A stretch of 64,000 bases of DNA, from the NCBI RefSeq assembly GCF_000335475.2, contig NZ_ANAH02000071.1, positions 310,001-374,000 of the forward strand, read 5' to 3'. Shown here piece by piece: positions 1 through 9,023 of the stretch (position 1 is the stretch's first letter; each line of letters starts with the position of its first letter). The notes beneath the pieces were generated by a model that had not been told where the DNA came from, ran no database searches, and saw only the letters and a list, made by a program, of their open reading frames with translations. This DNA is from Cystobacter fuscus DSM 2262 (GTDB lineage: Bacteria > Myxococcota > Myxococcia > Myxococcales > Myxococcaceae). Made by a program: the position numbers and the translations under genes.

Positions 1-21
1 CCTGGCCCTCGAGTGGCCAGG
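1..21. terminator. Short perfect hairpin at left edge
   Basis: Seven-base arms CCTGGCC (1-7) and GGCCAGG (15-21) pair perfectly around a seven-base loop that itself contains CTCGAG. No T-run follows on the plus strand. It could be the terminator of a gene lying to the left of the window, but that gene is not visible. Nothing else between here and 217 was recognised. Confidence 0.35.
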
Positions 22-216
22 GCGCCATGCCACGGGAATGATCGAGCTGGGATGACCTGATTGTCTCTGGGGACGAGGGCTTCGCGTACCGGGTGACAGT
101 CCGAGGCGCGGAGCAAGGACTTGTGCACACATGGCGCGGCAGTCCGAGCGCACGCGGTGCTCCGTTTCAGTACCCACCCTGGCATGTGGCTGGTTCCTCC
201 ACCCAGGGCTCCCTTC

Positions 217-1383
217 ATGTTGAATTCCTGTCGTCGGCTCCACCGTGGTCCGCGCGGATGCGCGCTCGTGTTCCTCTTGCTCCTGGCCGGAGTGGCCTGT
301 GCCCCTCGGGGTGAGCTTGATCAGGGCTTCGAACCCCTGCCAGCTCCTCCCGGGCTCCAATCCGTGGATGACTGGGAAAAGCAGTTCCTCTCCCATTGGG
401 ACGTCGAGCATGCGGAGAGCTTCCTGCCCGCTAGCACCTCGCGCGACAGCTGGCAGTTCTACAGCCTCGCCTATGGCATCGATGGCAACACCGCCATGTA
501 CCGGGCCACGGGGAAGGTTCAATACCTCGACCGGGCCCTGCTCTACGTCGACAACATGGTCCGCACGGCCCGGGACTCCTGGTCGCTCAAGGGGGGTCAA
601 TTCGAGGATGTGTACAGAGGTTGGGCCTCCGGGCACCCGGAAAGCCTGGGGCTGGAAGTGCCGCTGTACGAGAGCTATTGCTGGCGCTACGTGACCCGCC
701 TGCTGCGCGTCATCCGTGAGACCCCCGCGCTCTACGGCAACGCCAGATACCGTGGGCAGTACCAACGTCTGCTGGAGTTCTCGGAGATGGACATTTTCGA
801 GAAATGGTTTCAACGCGGAGCAGACGCCCATATCTACCGGGAGAACACGCACATGGCCTCGCACTGGGCCTCCATCGCGATGGACCTGGCGCTCATGACT
901 TCCGACGAGGCACGCAAGGTGCGCTACCGGGAGGTGTTCGACAAAATCAACCGGGGTCTGCCCAACCATCCCTCGTCCCTGCGTGATCAGCTGGGCGCGA
1001 GCACCCTCGACGCGGCGGCCTCCTTCTGGAGCGACGAATGGGGGGTCCACTCCGGTCCTGGCCAGGACGTGTCCCACGGCAACGGCGTGGTGGCGTACAT
1101 CGTCGAGGCGCATGGGGCGGGAATGGAATGGACAGACGAGGACGTGCGCGCCCTCCTCGTGACGCTCGACTCCGTCATCTGGCCTTCAGCTGGCCAGTAC
1201 GCCCAATTCGTTGACGGCTCGGGGACGGGCGATGGCTGGTTCAACGATGGCTTCATGAAGCTCGGCCGTTACGACGCCGCTCTCCAGCTCCGGCTCGAGA
1301 CCCACCTGGTCGGCTGGAACACCCAGTACTTCGGAAACGCCGCGCTCAACGTGCGGTTGTTGTCCGAACAACTCGCACGTTGA
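217..1383 (+). CDS. Putative lipoprotein, unknown function (388 aa)
   Basis: The frame is open from 121, but the ATG at 217 places a lipoprotein signal at the N-terminus: Arg-rich n-region, then LVFLLLLAGVAC with the lipobox Cys at residue 28. After a Pro-rich linker the mature part is helical and rich in Trp/Tyr (HMASHWAS, DVSHGNGVVAY, DGWFNDGF). This spacing of aromatic helices recalls the (alpha/alpha)-barrel folds of polysaccharide lyases and epimerases, but no catalytic signature was recognised, so no enzyme name is given. It is probably anchored in the outer or inner membrane facing the periplasm or outside. It stands alone, 211 bases before the next lipoprotein gene in the same orientation. 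Confidence 0.7.
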   Translation: MLNSCRRLHRGPRGCALVFLLLLAGVACAPRGELDQGFEPLPAPPGLQSVDDWEKQFLSHWDVEHAESFLPASTSRDSWQFYSLAYGIDGNTAMYRATGKVQYLDRALLYVDNMVRTARDSWSLKGGQFEDVYRGWASGHPESLGLEVPLYESYCWRYVTRLLRVIRETPALYGNARYRGQYQRLLEFSEMDIFEKWFQRGADAHIYRENTHMASHWASIAMDLALMTSDEARKVRYREVFDKINRGLPNHPSSLRDQLGASTLDAAASFWSDEWGVHSGPGQDVSHGNGVVAYIVEAHGAGMEWTDEDVRALLVTLDSVIWPSAGQYAQFVDGSGTGDGWFNDGFMKLGRYDAALQLRLETHLVGWNTQYFGNAALNVRLLSEQLAR

Positions 1384-1594
1384 ACCGTGTGGTCCATTCA
1401 TGACTGGACGGGGGCCCCCGACTTCATGACACAATGGGACGGAGGGACACCCTGATACGCACCAGAAAACGACTCGCTGCGCCCGTACGGACATCTGGCC
1501 GCGTTGGAAGCCGCCCTCCTCGCAAACCCTCCAGCATCCGACTCTCGCACTGGAAGCCGCCGCGTTTCCCTGGTGTGAAAGGAGTTCACGGTTC

Positions 1595-4285
1595 ATGAAG
1601 CTTCACATGATGTTTTCCTCGGTGTCCGCGCTCGTGTTGCTCGCGGGGTGCCCCGGCGCGTCCTCCGGGCCCACCGGGCCACAGCCTCAGTTGGCCACGG
1701 TCACCGTCACCTGTGCTTCGTCCTCCGTGAAGCAGAACAACAGCGTCCGTTGCAGCGCTCTCGCCACGGATCAGAACGGCGAGCCCTTCACCGTCCCGGC
1801 CTATACCTGGATGTCCAGTGACGAGAGCGTGGCGAAGGTGGATTCCCAGGGAACCGCCAGCGCGACCCGGATAGGGTCCGTGATCGTCACCGCCCGTGCC
1901 AGCTCCGATGGGGTGACGAAGCAGGGGCAGGCCTCGCTCACCGTCACCGAGCGCGTACCCACCGTGCACTCCGCCCACATCACCTCCGATGAGACGTGGC
2001 GCGCCAGTGACAACCCCCATGTCGTGCATGGGCTGTTGGAGGTGAACGGGGCGGACGCTCCCGCCACGCTCACCCTCGAGGCTGGGGTGGAGGTGCGCTT
2101 CGACGAGGATTCCCAACTGGAGGTCAAGAATGGCGCCTTGAAGGCGCAGGGCACCCAGGAGCAGCCCATCCTCCTGGTGGCCAATCAGTCCGAGCCCACC
2201 CGGGGCTTCTGGCGCGGCCTGCGGTTCGCCCAATCGGCGAGTGAATCGCTGATGGAGTACGTCACCCTGAGTGACTGTGGAAGAGCGGCTTCAGAGGAGA
2301 CGGGGCGCTGCCTCTCCCTTCGCGACAATACGGCGCTCGTCGCGCGTGACCTCACGATCCGCAACAGTGGCGGCATGGGGGTGCGGCTCCTGGGCGACAG
2401 TGCGTTCGCGGCGGGTTCGGCCCGGCTCTCCGTCACCGGGTGCAGGCTCTATCCCCTGGACGTCGAAGGCAACCAGGTTGGTGCGTTGCCCACGGGTGGC
2501 ACCTTCACGGGCAATGACAAGGATTCCATCATGGTCAACTCCAGCGTCACTCGCTCTCAGACCTGGCCCAACCTGGGCATTCCCTACGACTTTTTCGCCC
2601 CCGGCGTGGGTGTCACGGGCTCTGATTCCTCGACGCCCACGCTCACCCTTTCCGCCGGCATCGTCTTGCGCTTCCACGAATGGCACACATTCGAGGTCGT
2701 CCACGCGGACCTGATCGTGAATGGGACCGAGGAGGCCCCCGTCCGCTTCACGTCCAGTTCGGCCACGCCGCGGCCCGGAGATTGGAGGGGAGTGAAGCTC
2801 AGCGGCATCTCCTCCAATACCCGTCTCTCCCACACCATCATCGAGTACGCGGGAAATACTCTCTCCGGTGACGAGGGCAACCTGAACCTGTACGGGAGCT
2901 CCCGGTGCACGGACTGTCCCACGCTCGACCACGTCATCCTGCAGAAGAGCAGAGTCTATGGCATGACCCTCCAGGTTGGTGGGTCTCTCGGCTCGGCCAC
3001 CACCGGGTTGACGATCCGCGACAACGGGAGTTACGCGATTCATGCACAAGCCGATTTCGTGGGGGGTCTGCCCGAGGGAGTGACCATGACCCTGAGTGGC
3101 AACTCGTCCGATGCGATGAGCGTCTACGGCTCTGTCAGGCACTCACAGACCTGGCCCAACCTGGGCTTTCCCTACGACATCTTCGGCAACCTGCGAGTCG
3201 AGAGCGATAGGGCGGAGCCCACCAGGATCACCACGCTCACCCTCTCCGCCGGTACGGTGTTACGCTTCTCGCCCGGGTCATCATTGGTTGTCGGCTCCCA
3301 GTACGCGGGAGACCGTGCGGCGGACCTGATTGTGAATGGGACCGAGGAGGCCCCTGTCCGCTTCACGTCCATGTCGGCCACGCCGCGGCCCGGAGATTGG
3401 GGGGGCGTGAATCTGAGCAAAAACATTACCTCCAATACCCGCCTCTCTCATGCCCTCATCGAGTATGCGGGGAGTCCTTCTTCTGAATGGGGCTCGAGCA
3501 ACCTGAACATGTACGGGAGCTATTGGTGCACGGACTGTCCCACGCTCGACCACGTCATCCTGCAGAAGGGCAGGGGCTATGGCATGAGCCTCAACGATGG
3601 GTCTCTCGGCTCGGGCTCCACCGGATTGACGGTTCGCGATAACGGCAATCATGCGATCCGTGTGGCTGCCAACAGCGTGTGGAGCCTCCCCGCGGGAACA
3701 ACCCTGAGCGGCAACTCGTCCGATGCGGTGGAGGTCTACTCCAGCGGCGTGACCACGACCCAGACCTGGCCCAATCTGGGGGTTCCCTACATCCTGACCC
3801 AGGGAATCGAGGTAAGCGCTGACTCTTACTCTTCGCCCTACCCGACGCTGACCTTGACGGCGGGGACCGAGCTGCGATTCCAGAAGGACACCGGGTTGGT
3901 GGCGGGCGGCAGTCGTGGCGGGGCGCTAGTGGTGGCGGGAACCGCGCAGGCTCCCGTCCGCTTCGTCCCCAACACGTCCACACCGTCCAAGGCCTTCTGG
4001 AGGGGAGTCCATGTCGCCACGAATGCGACGGGCAGCCGGATCGACCACGCGTTCATCTCCCATGCCGGGGCGGGTGGATCCTTCTTCTCCTTGCAGGGCA
4101 ACCTGAACGTCTACCAGGAATACGGGGGGTTCGTGACCAACAGCACGTTCAGCGATGGTGGCGCCTGCGGCATCATGGTGAGCGCCCCCAGCTCCGGCGG
4201 CGGAGGGGTGACGACGAACTTCACCCTGCCCATGTACAACAACACCTTCCTCAACAACACCAACGCCCCTCAGTGCGCGAAATGA
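1595..4285 (+). CDS. Beta-helix repeat lipoprotein with Ig-like domain (896 aa)
   Basis: An AAGGAG ribosome site lies just before the ATG. The signal peptide ends in LLAGC (lipobox Cys 19). Residues about 30-115 resemble a bacterial Ig-like (Big_2) domain (TWMSSDESVAKVDSQG, then ASATRIGSVIVTA). The rest is a series of parallel-beta-helix-type modules. Each has TLSAGxVLRF, then APVRFTSxSATPRPGDWxGV, then TRLSHxxIEYAG, then CPTLDHVILQK. The last module ends with Cys-containing SDGGACGIMV. This is typical of surface-anchored right-handed beta-helix proteins; no catalytic triad of a pectate lyase or pectinesterase was recognised, so an adhesive or binding role is as likely as an enzymatic one. 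A strong hairpin terminator follows. Confidence 0.75.
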   Translation: MKLHMMFSSVSALVLLAGCPGASSGPTGPQPQLATVTVTCASSSVKQNNSVRCSALATDQNGEPFTVPAYTWMSSDESVAKVDSQGTASATRIGSVIVTARASSDGVTKQGQASLTVTERVPTVHSAHITSDETWRASDNPHVVHGLLEVNGADAPATLTLEAGVEVRFDEDSQLEVKNGALKAQGTQEQPILLVANQSEPTRGFWRGLRFAQSASESLMEYVTLSDCGRAASEETGRCLSLRDNTALVARDLTIRNSGGMGVRLLGDSAFAAGSARLSVTGCRLYPLDVEGNQVGALPTGGTFTGNDKDSIMVNSSVTRSQTWPNLGIPYDFFAPGVGVTGSDSSTPTLTLSAGIVLRFHEWHTFEVVHADLIVNGTEEAPVRFTSSSATPRPGDWRGVKLSGISSNTRLSHTIIEYAGNTLSGDEGNLNLYGSSRCTDCPTLDHVILQKSRVYGMTLQVGGSLGSATTGLTIRDNGSYAIHAQADFVGGLPEGVTMTLSGNSSDAMSVYGSVRHSQTWPNLGFPYDIFGNLRVESDRAEPTRITTLTLSAGTVLRFSPGSSLVVGSQYAGDRAADLIVNGTEEAPVRFTSMSATPRPGDWGGVNLSKNITSNTRLSHALIEYAGSPSSEWGSSNLNMYGSYWCTDCPTLDHVILQKGRGYGMSLNDGSLGSGSTGLTVRDNGNHAIRVAANSVWSLPAGTTLSGNSSDAVEVYSSGVTTTQTWPNLGVPYILTQGIEVSADSYSSPYPTLTLTAGTELRFQKDTGLVAGGSRGGALVVAGTAQAPVRFVPNTSTPSKAFWRGVHVATNATGSRIDHAFISHAGAGGSFFSLQGNLNVYQEYGGFVTNSTFSDGGACGIMVSAPSSGGGGVTTNFTLPMYNNTFLNNTNAPQCAK
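2558..3760 (+). repeat. Two in-frame tandem repeat units of about 0.6 kb inside the beta-helix gene
   Basis: The landmark CAGACCTGGCCCAA recurs at 2558, 3146 and 3761, defining units of 588 and 615 bases, both multiples of three. A second landmark beginning GCACGGACTGTCCCAC recurs near 2906 and 3525. Whole stretches are nearly identical between units, so the array arose by fairly recent in-frame duplication, and a third copy starting at 3761 has diverged. Confidence 0.85.
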
Positions 4286-4309
4286 AGCCTCTCGCCTGAG
4301 CGCACTCGA

Positions 4310-4337
4310 GCCCATTCGCGCCAGCACGCGAATGGGC
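4310..4337. terminator. Bidirectional hairpin terminator
   Basis: Perfect 11-base arms GCCCATTCGCG (4310-4320) and CGCGAATGGGC (4327-4337) with a six-base loop. It lies between the convergent ends of the beta-helix lipoprotein gene and the amidohydrolase gene and can serve both. There is no clear T-run on either strand. Confidence 0.75.
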
Positions 4338-4359
4338 GGTCGTAGGAGCTGGGTGCGTT

Positions 4360-6183
4360 TCAGGCCGGTACACGGGTGGGGGGAGTCCCGGAAGGACGTG
4401 ACTCTTCCACGAGCGTCTGGACGGGCCCGGAGCCCACGCGCAGTACGCGCCCGAAGCCGCGCTCCCGGCCCAGCTCGGGCACGGGCGCGCCGCCGTGCAC
4501 CGCGAGCCGGCCGTTGATGAGCACCGTCTCCACCGCGCCCCCGTTCTGGTTCACCAGCCGCACGAAGCCATCGAAGCCCTCCACCGGGGACTCGCGGGGC
4601 GTGTCCAGCTCGGCGCCGAGCCGCTCCGGATCCAGCACCACCACGTCGGCCCTCCGGCCCGGCGCGAGCGTCCCCGCGTCCAGGCCCAGCCAGTCCGCGA
4701 TCTCCCCCGTGAGCCGGTGCACCGCGCGCTCCACCGGCATCACCGGCTCCCCACGCTTGTCCGCCTCGCGCACCAGCCGCAGCATCCGCAGCGGGAAGTT
4801 GTAGTGCGCCATGTTGCGCAGGTGCGCCCCCGCGTCCGAGAAGCCGATGAGCACGTCCGGGTGGCTCACGATGGATTCCAGCGCGCGTGGCCGATCATTG
4901 CCCATCACCGTGTACCAGCGCAGCTCCGGCCCGTGGCGCGCCACGAGGTCCAGGAAGGTGTCCACCACGTCCTGCCCCCGCTCGCGGGCGATGTCCGCGA
5001 ACGAGCGCCCCACCAGTGAGGGGTCCGGCGCCTTCAGCACCTCGGACTGGTTGAAGTCCCGGTGGAACACCTTGGGCAGCAGCCGGCTCTTCCACTGCCG
5101 CTTGAAGTGGGCGCGATACGCCGGATCTTCCAGCAACCGCCTGCGCTCGGCCGCCTCCTGCAGGTGCAGCGCCGCCGCTCCCGCGCCAAACTCCTCGAAG
5201 ACCACGAGATCGATCCCGTCCGACCACAGGTCGAAGATCTCCGGCAGCGCCTGCCAGCGGAAGTCCGCCCTCAGCATCCGGTTGAAGAAGCGCGACAGCA
5301 GGCCGACCTGCCAGTGGATGCCCCGGTTGGCGCGGGTGTCCATCATGGAGATGACCGTCGTCTTCAGCGGCTGGCGGAACAGCCCCATGCTCTCCCACAG
5401 GAAGAGCAGGACGTTCACCTTGGTGGTGATGTCGGGCACGCCCTGGAAGACGCGCCGCCGCTCCCGGAGGATGCGCGTGAAGCGGCGGTACTCGGACCAG
5501 CTCGCGAAGGTGGAGGGCAGGGGACGGCTGCGGATGTCGCGGTTGCCGCCCATCTTGTCCCACCGCAGCGTCATGATGGAGAGGCCGGCGTAGCCCGCGT
5601 CGAGCCCCTCGTGCAGCAGGGCCTCCATGCGGCGCAGCTCCTGCGCCGAGGGCTTCACCCGCTCGTCCAGGCTGCGCTCCAGGCCCATCACGTAGGCCCG
5701 GATGGCCGAGTGGCCCACGAAGGAGCCCACGTTGGGCCCCAGCGGCAGCCCGTCCAGGTGCGAGAGGTACCCGCCGAGCGAGTCCCAGTCCTTCTCGCGC
5801 TCCAACAGCGCGCGCACCGCGTCGTAGGGGATGGCCTCCACGCGGCAGAACTGATCGGCGAGATCCTCGGGCGTGCCCACCGCGAGGCTGAGCGAGCAGC
5901 TGCCCACCATCACCGAGGTGACGCCATGCCGCACGGACTCGGAGAGCGAGGGGGCCAGCTCCACCTCGGCGTCGTAGTGGGTGTGCAGATCGATGAAGCC
6001 GGGCATCACCCAGCGTCCGGTGGCGTCGACGACGCGCGTGCCGGGCCCGTGGGGCAGGGGAGCCTCGCTGAGGGCCGCCACCCGCCCGTCGAGGATGCCC
6101 AGGTGCCGCACCTGGGGAGGGCTGCCTCGCCCGTCGAAGAAGAGTCCATTGGCGATGACGAGCTCGTACGGCGAAGCAGACAT
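4360..6183 (-). CDS. Amidohydrolase family protein, N-acyl-D-amino-acid deacylase-like
   Basis: Product of 607 aa from the ATG at 6183; the frame extends upstream to a TTG at 6204, but the ATG fits the family N-terminus. It begins with the small beta-sandwich half typical of amidohydrolases (ELVIANGLFFDGRG), then WVMPGFIDLHTHYDAEV, whose HxH is the first metal-ligand pair, and GVTSVMVGSCS. Near the C-terminus are GFSDAGAHL, carrying the late metal Asp, and the second half of the sandwich (LAPGRRADVVVLD). Members of this subfamily hydrolyse N-acyl-D-amino acids, dihydropyrimidine-like rings or related amides; the substrate here cannot be read. No signal peptide, so it is cytoplasmic. It is divergent from the phytase gene, sharing a 195-base promoter region. 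Confidence 0.85.
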   Translation of the reverse strand: MSASPYELVIANGLFFDGRGSPPQVRHLGILDGRVAALSEAPLPHGPGTRVVDATGRWVMPGFIDLHTHYDAEVELAPSLSESVRHGVTSVMVGSCSLSLAVGTPEDLADQFCRVEAIPYDAVRALLEREKDWDSLGGYLSHLDGLPLGPNVGSFVGHSAIRAYVMGLERSLDERVKPSAQELRRMEALLHEGLDAGYAGLSIMTLRWDKMGGNRDIRSRPLPSTFASWSEYRRFTRILRERRRVFQGVPDITTKVNVLLFLWESMGLFRQPLKTTVISMMDTRANRGIHWQVGLLSRFFNRMLRADFRWQALPEIFDLWSDGIDLVVFEEFGAGAAALHLQEAAERRRLLEDPAYRAHFKRQWKSRLLPKVFHRDFNQSEVLKAPDPSLVGRSFADIARERGQDVVDTFLDLVARHGPELRWYTVMGNDRPRALESIVSHPDVLIGFSDAGAHLRNMAHYNFPLRMLRLVREADKRGEPVMPVERAVHRLTGEIADWLGLDAGTLAPGRRADVVVLDPERLGAELDTPRESPVEGFDGFVRLVNQNGGAVETVLINGRLAVHGGAPVPELGRERGFGRVLRVGSGPVQTLVEESRPSGTPPTRVPA

Positions 6184-6378
6184 GGGGCCCTCTCGTGACA
6201 GCAACGGTCTCCGAGCCTAGCGGCCCCCCGGGAAGAAGACCCAAGGCCATCCTCGGGATCTTCCGGGAATGTGTTCCAGGGAGTGCTCTTGACGGAGTTG
6301 TTGCTCGGCGCCCGGGGTTGTTCCTCCACCATGCGCTGCCCGCGCCGCCTGGGCGCTGCATCCACCCTCGAGGAGTTC

Positions 6379-7941
6379 ATGTCCGCAAAGCGTCGTGTCC
6401 TGGGAAGCGCCTCACTGGCGCTCGTGCTGGTTCCGCTCGCCTCGCTCGCCGAGCCGCCCGTCATTCCTCCGCGCGCGGAGACTCCCGTGCTGCACCGCTA
6501 CGACGAGGCACCGCGCACCCCGGACTCGGACGATCCGGCCATCTGGATCCACCCGAGCCGTCCGGAGCGGGGCCTCGTCATCGGGGTGCTCAAGGAAGCC
6601 GGCTTGCAGGTTTACGACCTGAGCGGACGGGTGGTGCAGACCGTCCTCCCGGCGAATCGTCCAGCGATCTCGGCCGGGGATCCCATGGCGCCCGGGCCGC
6701 GGCCCGAAGCGGCGACCTCCGCGTGCCCGGAGAGCGAGAGCGGCGAGACGTTCGGACGCTTCAACAACGTGGACATCCAGTACGGCTTTCCGCTGCGCGG
6801 CGCGGATGGACGGGTCCGGAAGGTGGATCTGGCGGTGGTGACGGACCGTGGCTGTGACCGGCTGCGCATCTACGCCATCGACCCCGGGCGCGCGGGCGGA
6901 CCGCTGTTCGATGTCACCGCGCGCGCGGCGCGGCGCGTCTTTCCGGAGCGGTTCGTGCGGCCTTCGCCCTTCCAGCCCACGGGAGAGCCGGAGGGCGTGA
7001 GGCCGAACCCGTTGGATGACCAGAACACGGCCTATGGGCTCGCGCTGTACCGCGACCCGTCCAATCGCTTCCACGCCTTCGTGACGCAGCGCAGCCGCGC
7101 CGTGGTGGCCTGGCTCGAGCTGTACGAGGCGGGCACGGAGCAGGTGGGCTACCGCGAGGTGCGCGAGTTCCGCTTCGACTCGCGCTTCTCCCTTCCCCGA
7201 CCGGGCGGCGGTGGAGCGCTGGCGTGGTCGCCCTGCCGGGAGGAGCCGGCGGAGGATCCTCAGTTCGAGGGGCTCGTGGTGGATCAGCAGGAGGGCATCC
7301 TCTACGCGGCGCAGGAGGTGGTGGGGCTGTGGAAGATCCCGCTGAGCGTGTCGCTCCCACGCGTGGTGGACGTCCCGCGCGGTCGCCTCATCGAGCCGGT
7401 GAAGTCCTTCGGGGCCCCGTACTGGGCCGTCCCGGACGACGGCGAATACGCGTGTGAGTTGGAGGCCCCGGCCCCGGCGCCCGAGGGCACCATCGCCGTG
7501 CCGGGCAACCCCGCCGTGGGAGGCAAGCACCTGGAGGCGGATGCCGAGGGGCTCGCGCTGTACTACGCGGGAGACGAGAAGGGCTATCTCATCGTCTCCA
7601 GCCAGGGCGACGACACGTTCCATCTCTATGACCGCGAGGGGGGATGGACGCGCGAGCGGGGCAACCGCCATCTCGGCACCTTCCAGGTGGAGGGCGTGGG
7701 CGAGACGGACGGTCATGACGTGGTGAACGTGCCCATGGGCGCCGGGTTCCCCCGGGGACTCGTGGTCCTCCAGACGGGCAAGGCCCCGCCACCGCCGAGC
7801 ACCGAGCCGGTGAATGGCTACGCGTACGACGGCTCGACGCGGTTCAAGCTCGTGCGCTGGGACGACATCGCGGAGGCGGTCCCTCCTGGTTTTAAAGTGG
7901 ATACGGACGATTACCATCCGCGTGATCCGCACGACGACTGA
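6379..7941 (+). CDS. Secreted beta-propeller phytase (3-phytase)
   Basis: The ATG at 6379 follows an AGGAG site and begins a signal peptide (SAKRRVLGSASLALVLVPLASLA, cleavage near residue 24); 520 aa in all. The beta-propeller phytase signatures are present in order: DDPAIWIHP, then GRFNNVDIQYGF, then DQQEGILYAAQEVVGLW, then DAEGLALYYAG, then GYLIVSSQGDDTFHLYDR. These acidic clusters bind the Ca2+ ions used for activity in the family. The enzyme releases phosphate from myo-inositol hexakisphosphate (phytate) outside the cell or in the periplasm, fitting a soil organism that feeds on plant residue. It stands alone, divergent from the amidohydrolase gene; the next gene (lipoate ligase) starts 50 bases on and is not obviously related. 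Confidence 0.9.
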   Translation: MSAKRRVLGSASLALVLVPLASLAEPPVIPPRAETPVLHRYDEAPRTPDSDDPAIWIHPSRPERGLVIGVLKEAGLQVYDLSGRVVQTVLPANRPAISAGDPMAPGPRPEAATSACPESESGETFGRFNNVDIQYGFPLRGADGRVRKVDLAVVTDRGCDRLRIYAIDPGRAGGPLFDVTARAARRVFPERFVRPSPFQPTGEPEGVRPNPLDDQNTAYGLALYRDPSNRFHAFVTQRSRAVVAWLELYEAGTEQVGYREVREFRFDSRFSLPRPGGGGALAWSPCREEPAEDPQFEGLVVDQQEGILYAAQEVVGLWKIPLSVSLPRVVDVPRGRLIEPVKSFGAPYWAVPDDGEYACELEAPAPAPEGTIAVPGNPAVGGKHLEADAEGLALYYAGDEKGYLIVSSQGDDTFHLYDREGGWTRERGNRHLGTFQVEGVGETDGHDVVNVPMGAGFPRGLVVLQTGKAPPPPSTEPVNGYAYDGSTRFKLVRWDDIAEAVPPGFKVDTDDYHPRDPHDD

Positions 7942-7991
7942 GGCGCGCGCGTCAGCGGCCAGGCCGGGGCGCGCGGTGTAGCCTCGCGTCC

Positions 7992-9017
7992 ATGTCTCCA
8001 GCGCCTGTCCGCATCCTCTTGTCCCAGACGTTCAACCCCTGGTTCAACCTCGCCACGGAGGACTGGATCTTCCGTGAGATGGACACTCGCACGCGCACAC
8101 TCTTTCTCTGGCGCAACGCCAATACGGTCGTCATCGGCCGCAACCAGAACCCCTGGTCCGAGTGCAACCTGAAGCGCATGGAAGAGGAGCAGGTCTTCCT
8201 GGCGCGGAGGACCAGTGGCGGAGGCGCGGTGTTCCACGATCTGGGCAACACGTGCTTCACCTTCTTGTCTTCCCGGGAGGGCTACGACAAGGCCACGAAC
8301 GTGACCATCCTCCTGGACGCGCTGAAGCGGCTCGGCGTGACGGCGGACGCCGCGGGGCGCAATGATCTGGTGATCCACCTGCCGGACGGACCGCGGAAGA
8401 TCAGCGGCAGCGCGTACCGGGAGACGCGCGAGCGGGCCTTCCACCACGGCACCTTCCTCATCTCCACGGACCTCTCGCGCCTGTCCAACTACCTCACGCC
8501 CCACCCCAAGAAGCTCGAGTCCAAGGGCCACGCGTCCGTGCGCGCCCGGGTGATGAACATCACCGAGCACCAGCCCGAGGTGACCCACGAGGCCCTCGTG
8601 CAGGCGCTGATGTCCGCCTTCCAGGAGCACCACGGCGCCACGGCCGAGCCCGAGCTGTTGGACCAGGCCTTCCTGGAGCGCCAGCCCTCGCTCGCGGAGA
8701 CATTCGAGCGCTTCTCCTCCTGGGACTGGCGCTTTGGCAATGCCCCCCAGTTCAACCACCAGATGGCCGAGTACCTCTCCTGGGGGTTCTTCCATGTCCA
8801 CCTGGACGCCGAGAACGGCCATGTCAGCCGTGCCCAGGTGTTCTCGGACTCGCTCCACTCCGAGCCGGTGCAGGAGCTCCAGGACGCACTGGTGGGCACG
8901 CCCCACAGCCGGGCCGGGGTGGCGCGCGCCGTGGCTGGGGTCAAGGCCCGCCACCCAGCCCTGGAGCGGGAGCTGGGCGAGTTCGAGGCGTGGCTCATGA
9001 CCCAGGTGGAAGTGTGA
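7992..9017 (+). CDS. lplA: Lipoate-protein ligase A
   Basis: Full-length LplA of 341 aa. The N-terminal catalytic domain shows WRNANTVVIGRNQNPW, the RRTSGGGAVFHDLGN lipoyl-AMP-binding loop, and RKISGSA with the Lys that contacts lipoyl-adenylate; the C-terminal accessory domain carries FGNAPQFNHQM. The enzyme activates free lipoate with ATP and transfers it to the Lys of carrier domains. One substrate is in this window: the glycine-cleavage H protein at 50742, 42 kb away and not co-transcribed. The gene ends six bases before the convergent Ser/Thr kinase gene, leaving no room for a separate terminator. Confidence 0.92.
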   Translation: MSPAPVRILLSQTFNPWFNLATEDWIFREMDTRTRTLFLWRNANTVVIGRNQNPWSECNLKRMEEEQVFLARRTSGGGAVFHDLGNTCFTFLSSREGYDKATNVTILLDALKRLGVTADAAGRNDLVIHLPDGPRKISGSAYRETRERAFHHGTFLISTDLSRLSNYLTPHPKKLESKGHASVRARVMNITEHQPEVTHEALVQALMSAFQEHHGATAEPELLDQAFLERQPSLAETFERFSSWDWRFGNAPQFNHQMAEYLSWGFFHVHLDAENGHVSRAQVFSDSLHSEPVQELQDALVGTPHSRAGVARAVAGVKARHPALERELGEFEAWLMTQVEV

Positions 9018-9023
9018 GGGCCG

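Noticed and set aside
93-314. Short GTG-started frame overlapping the first lipoprotein
   Set aside because: The beginning looks weakly protein-like, but a stop lies just upstream and the rest overlaps a lipoprotein gene with a clear signal peptide.
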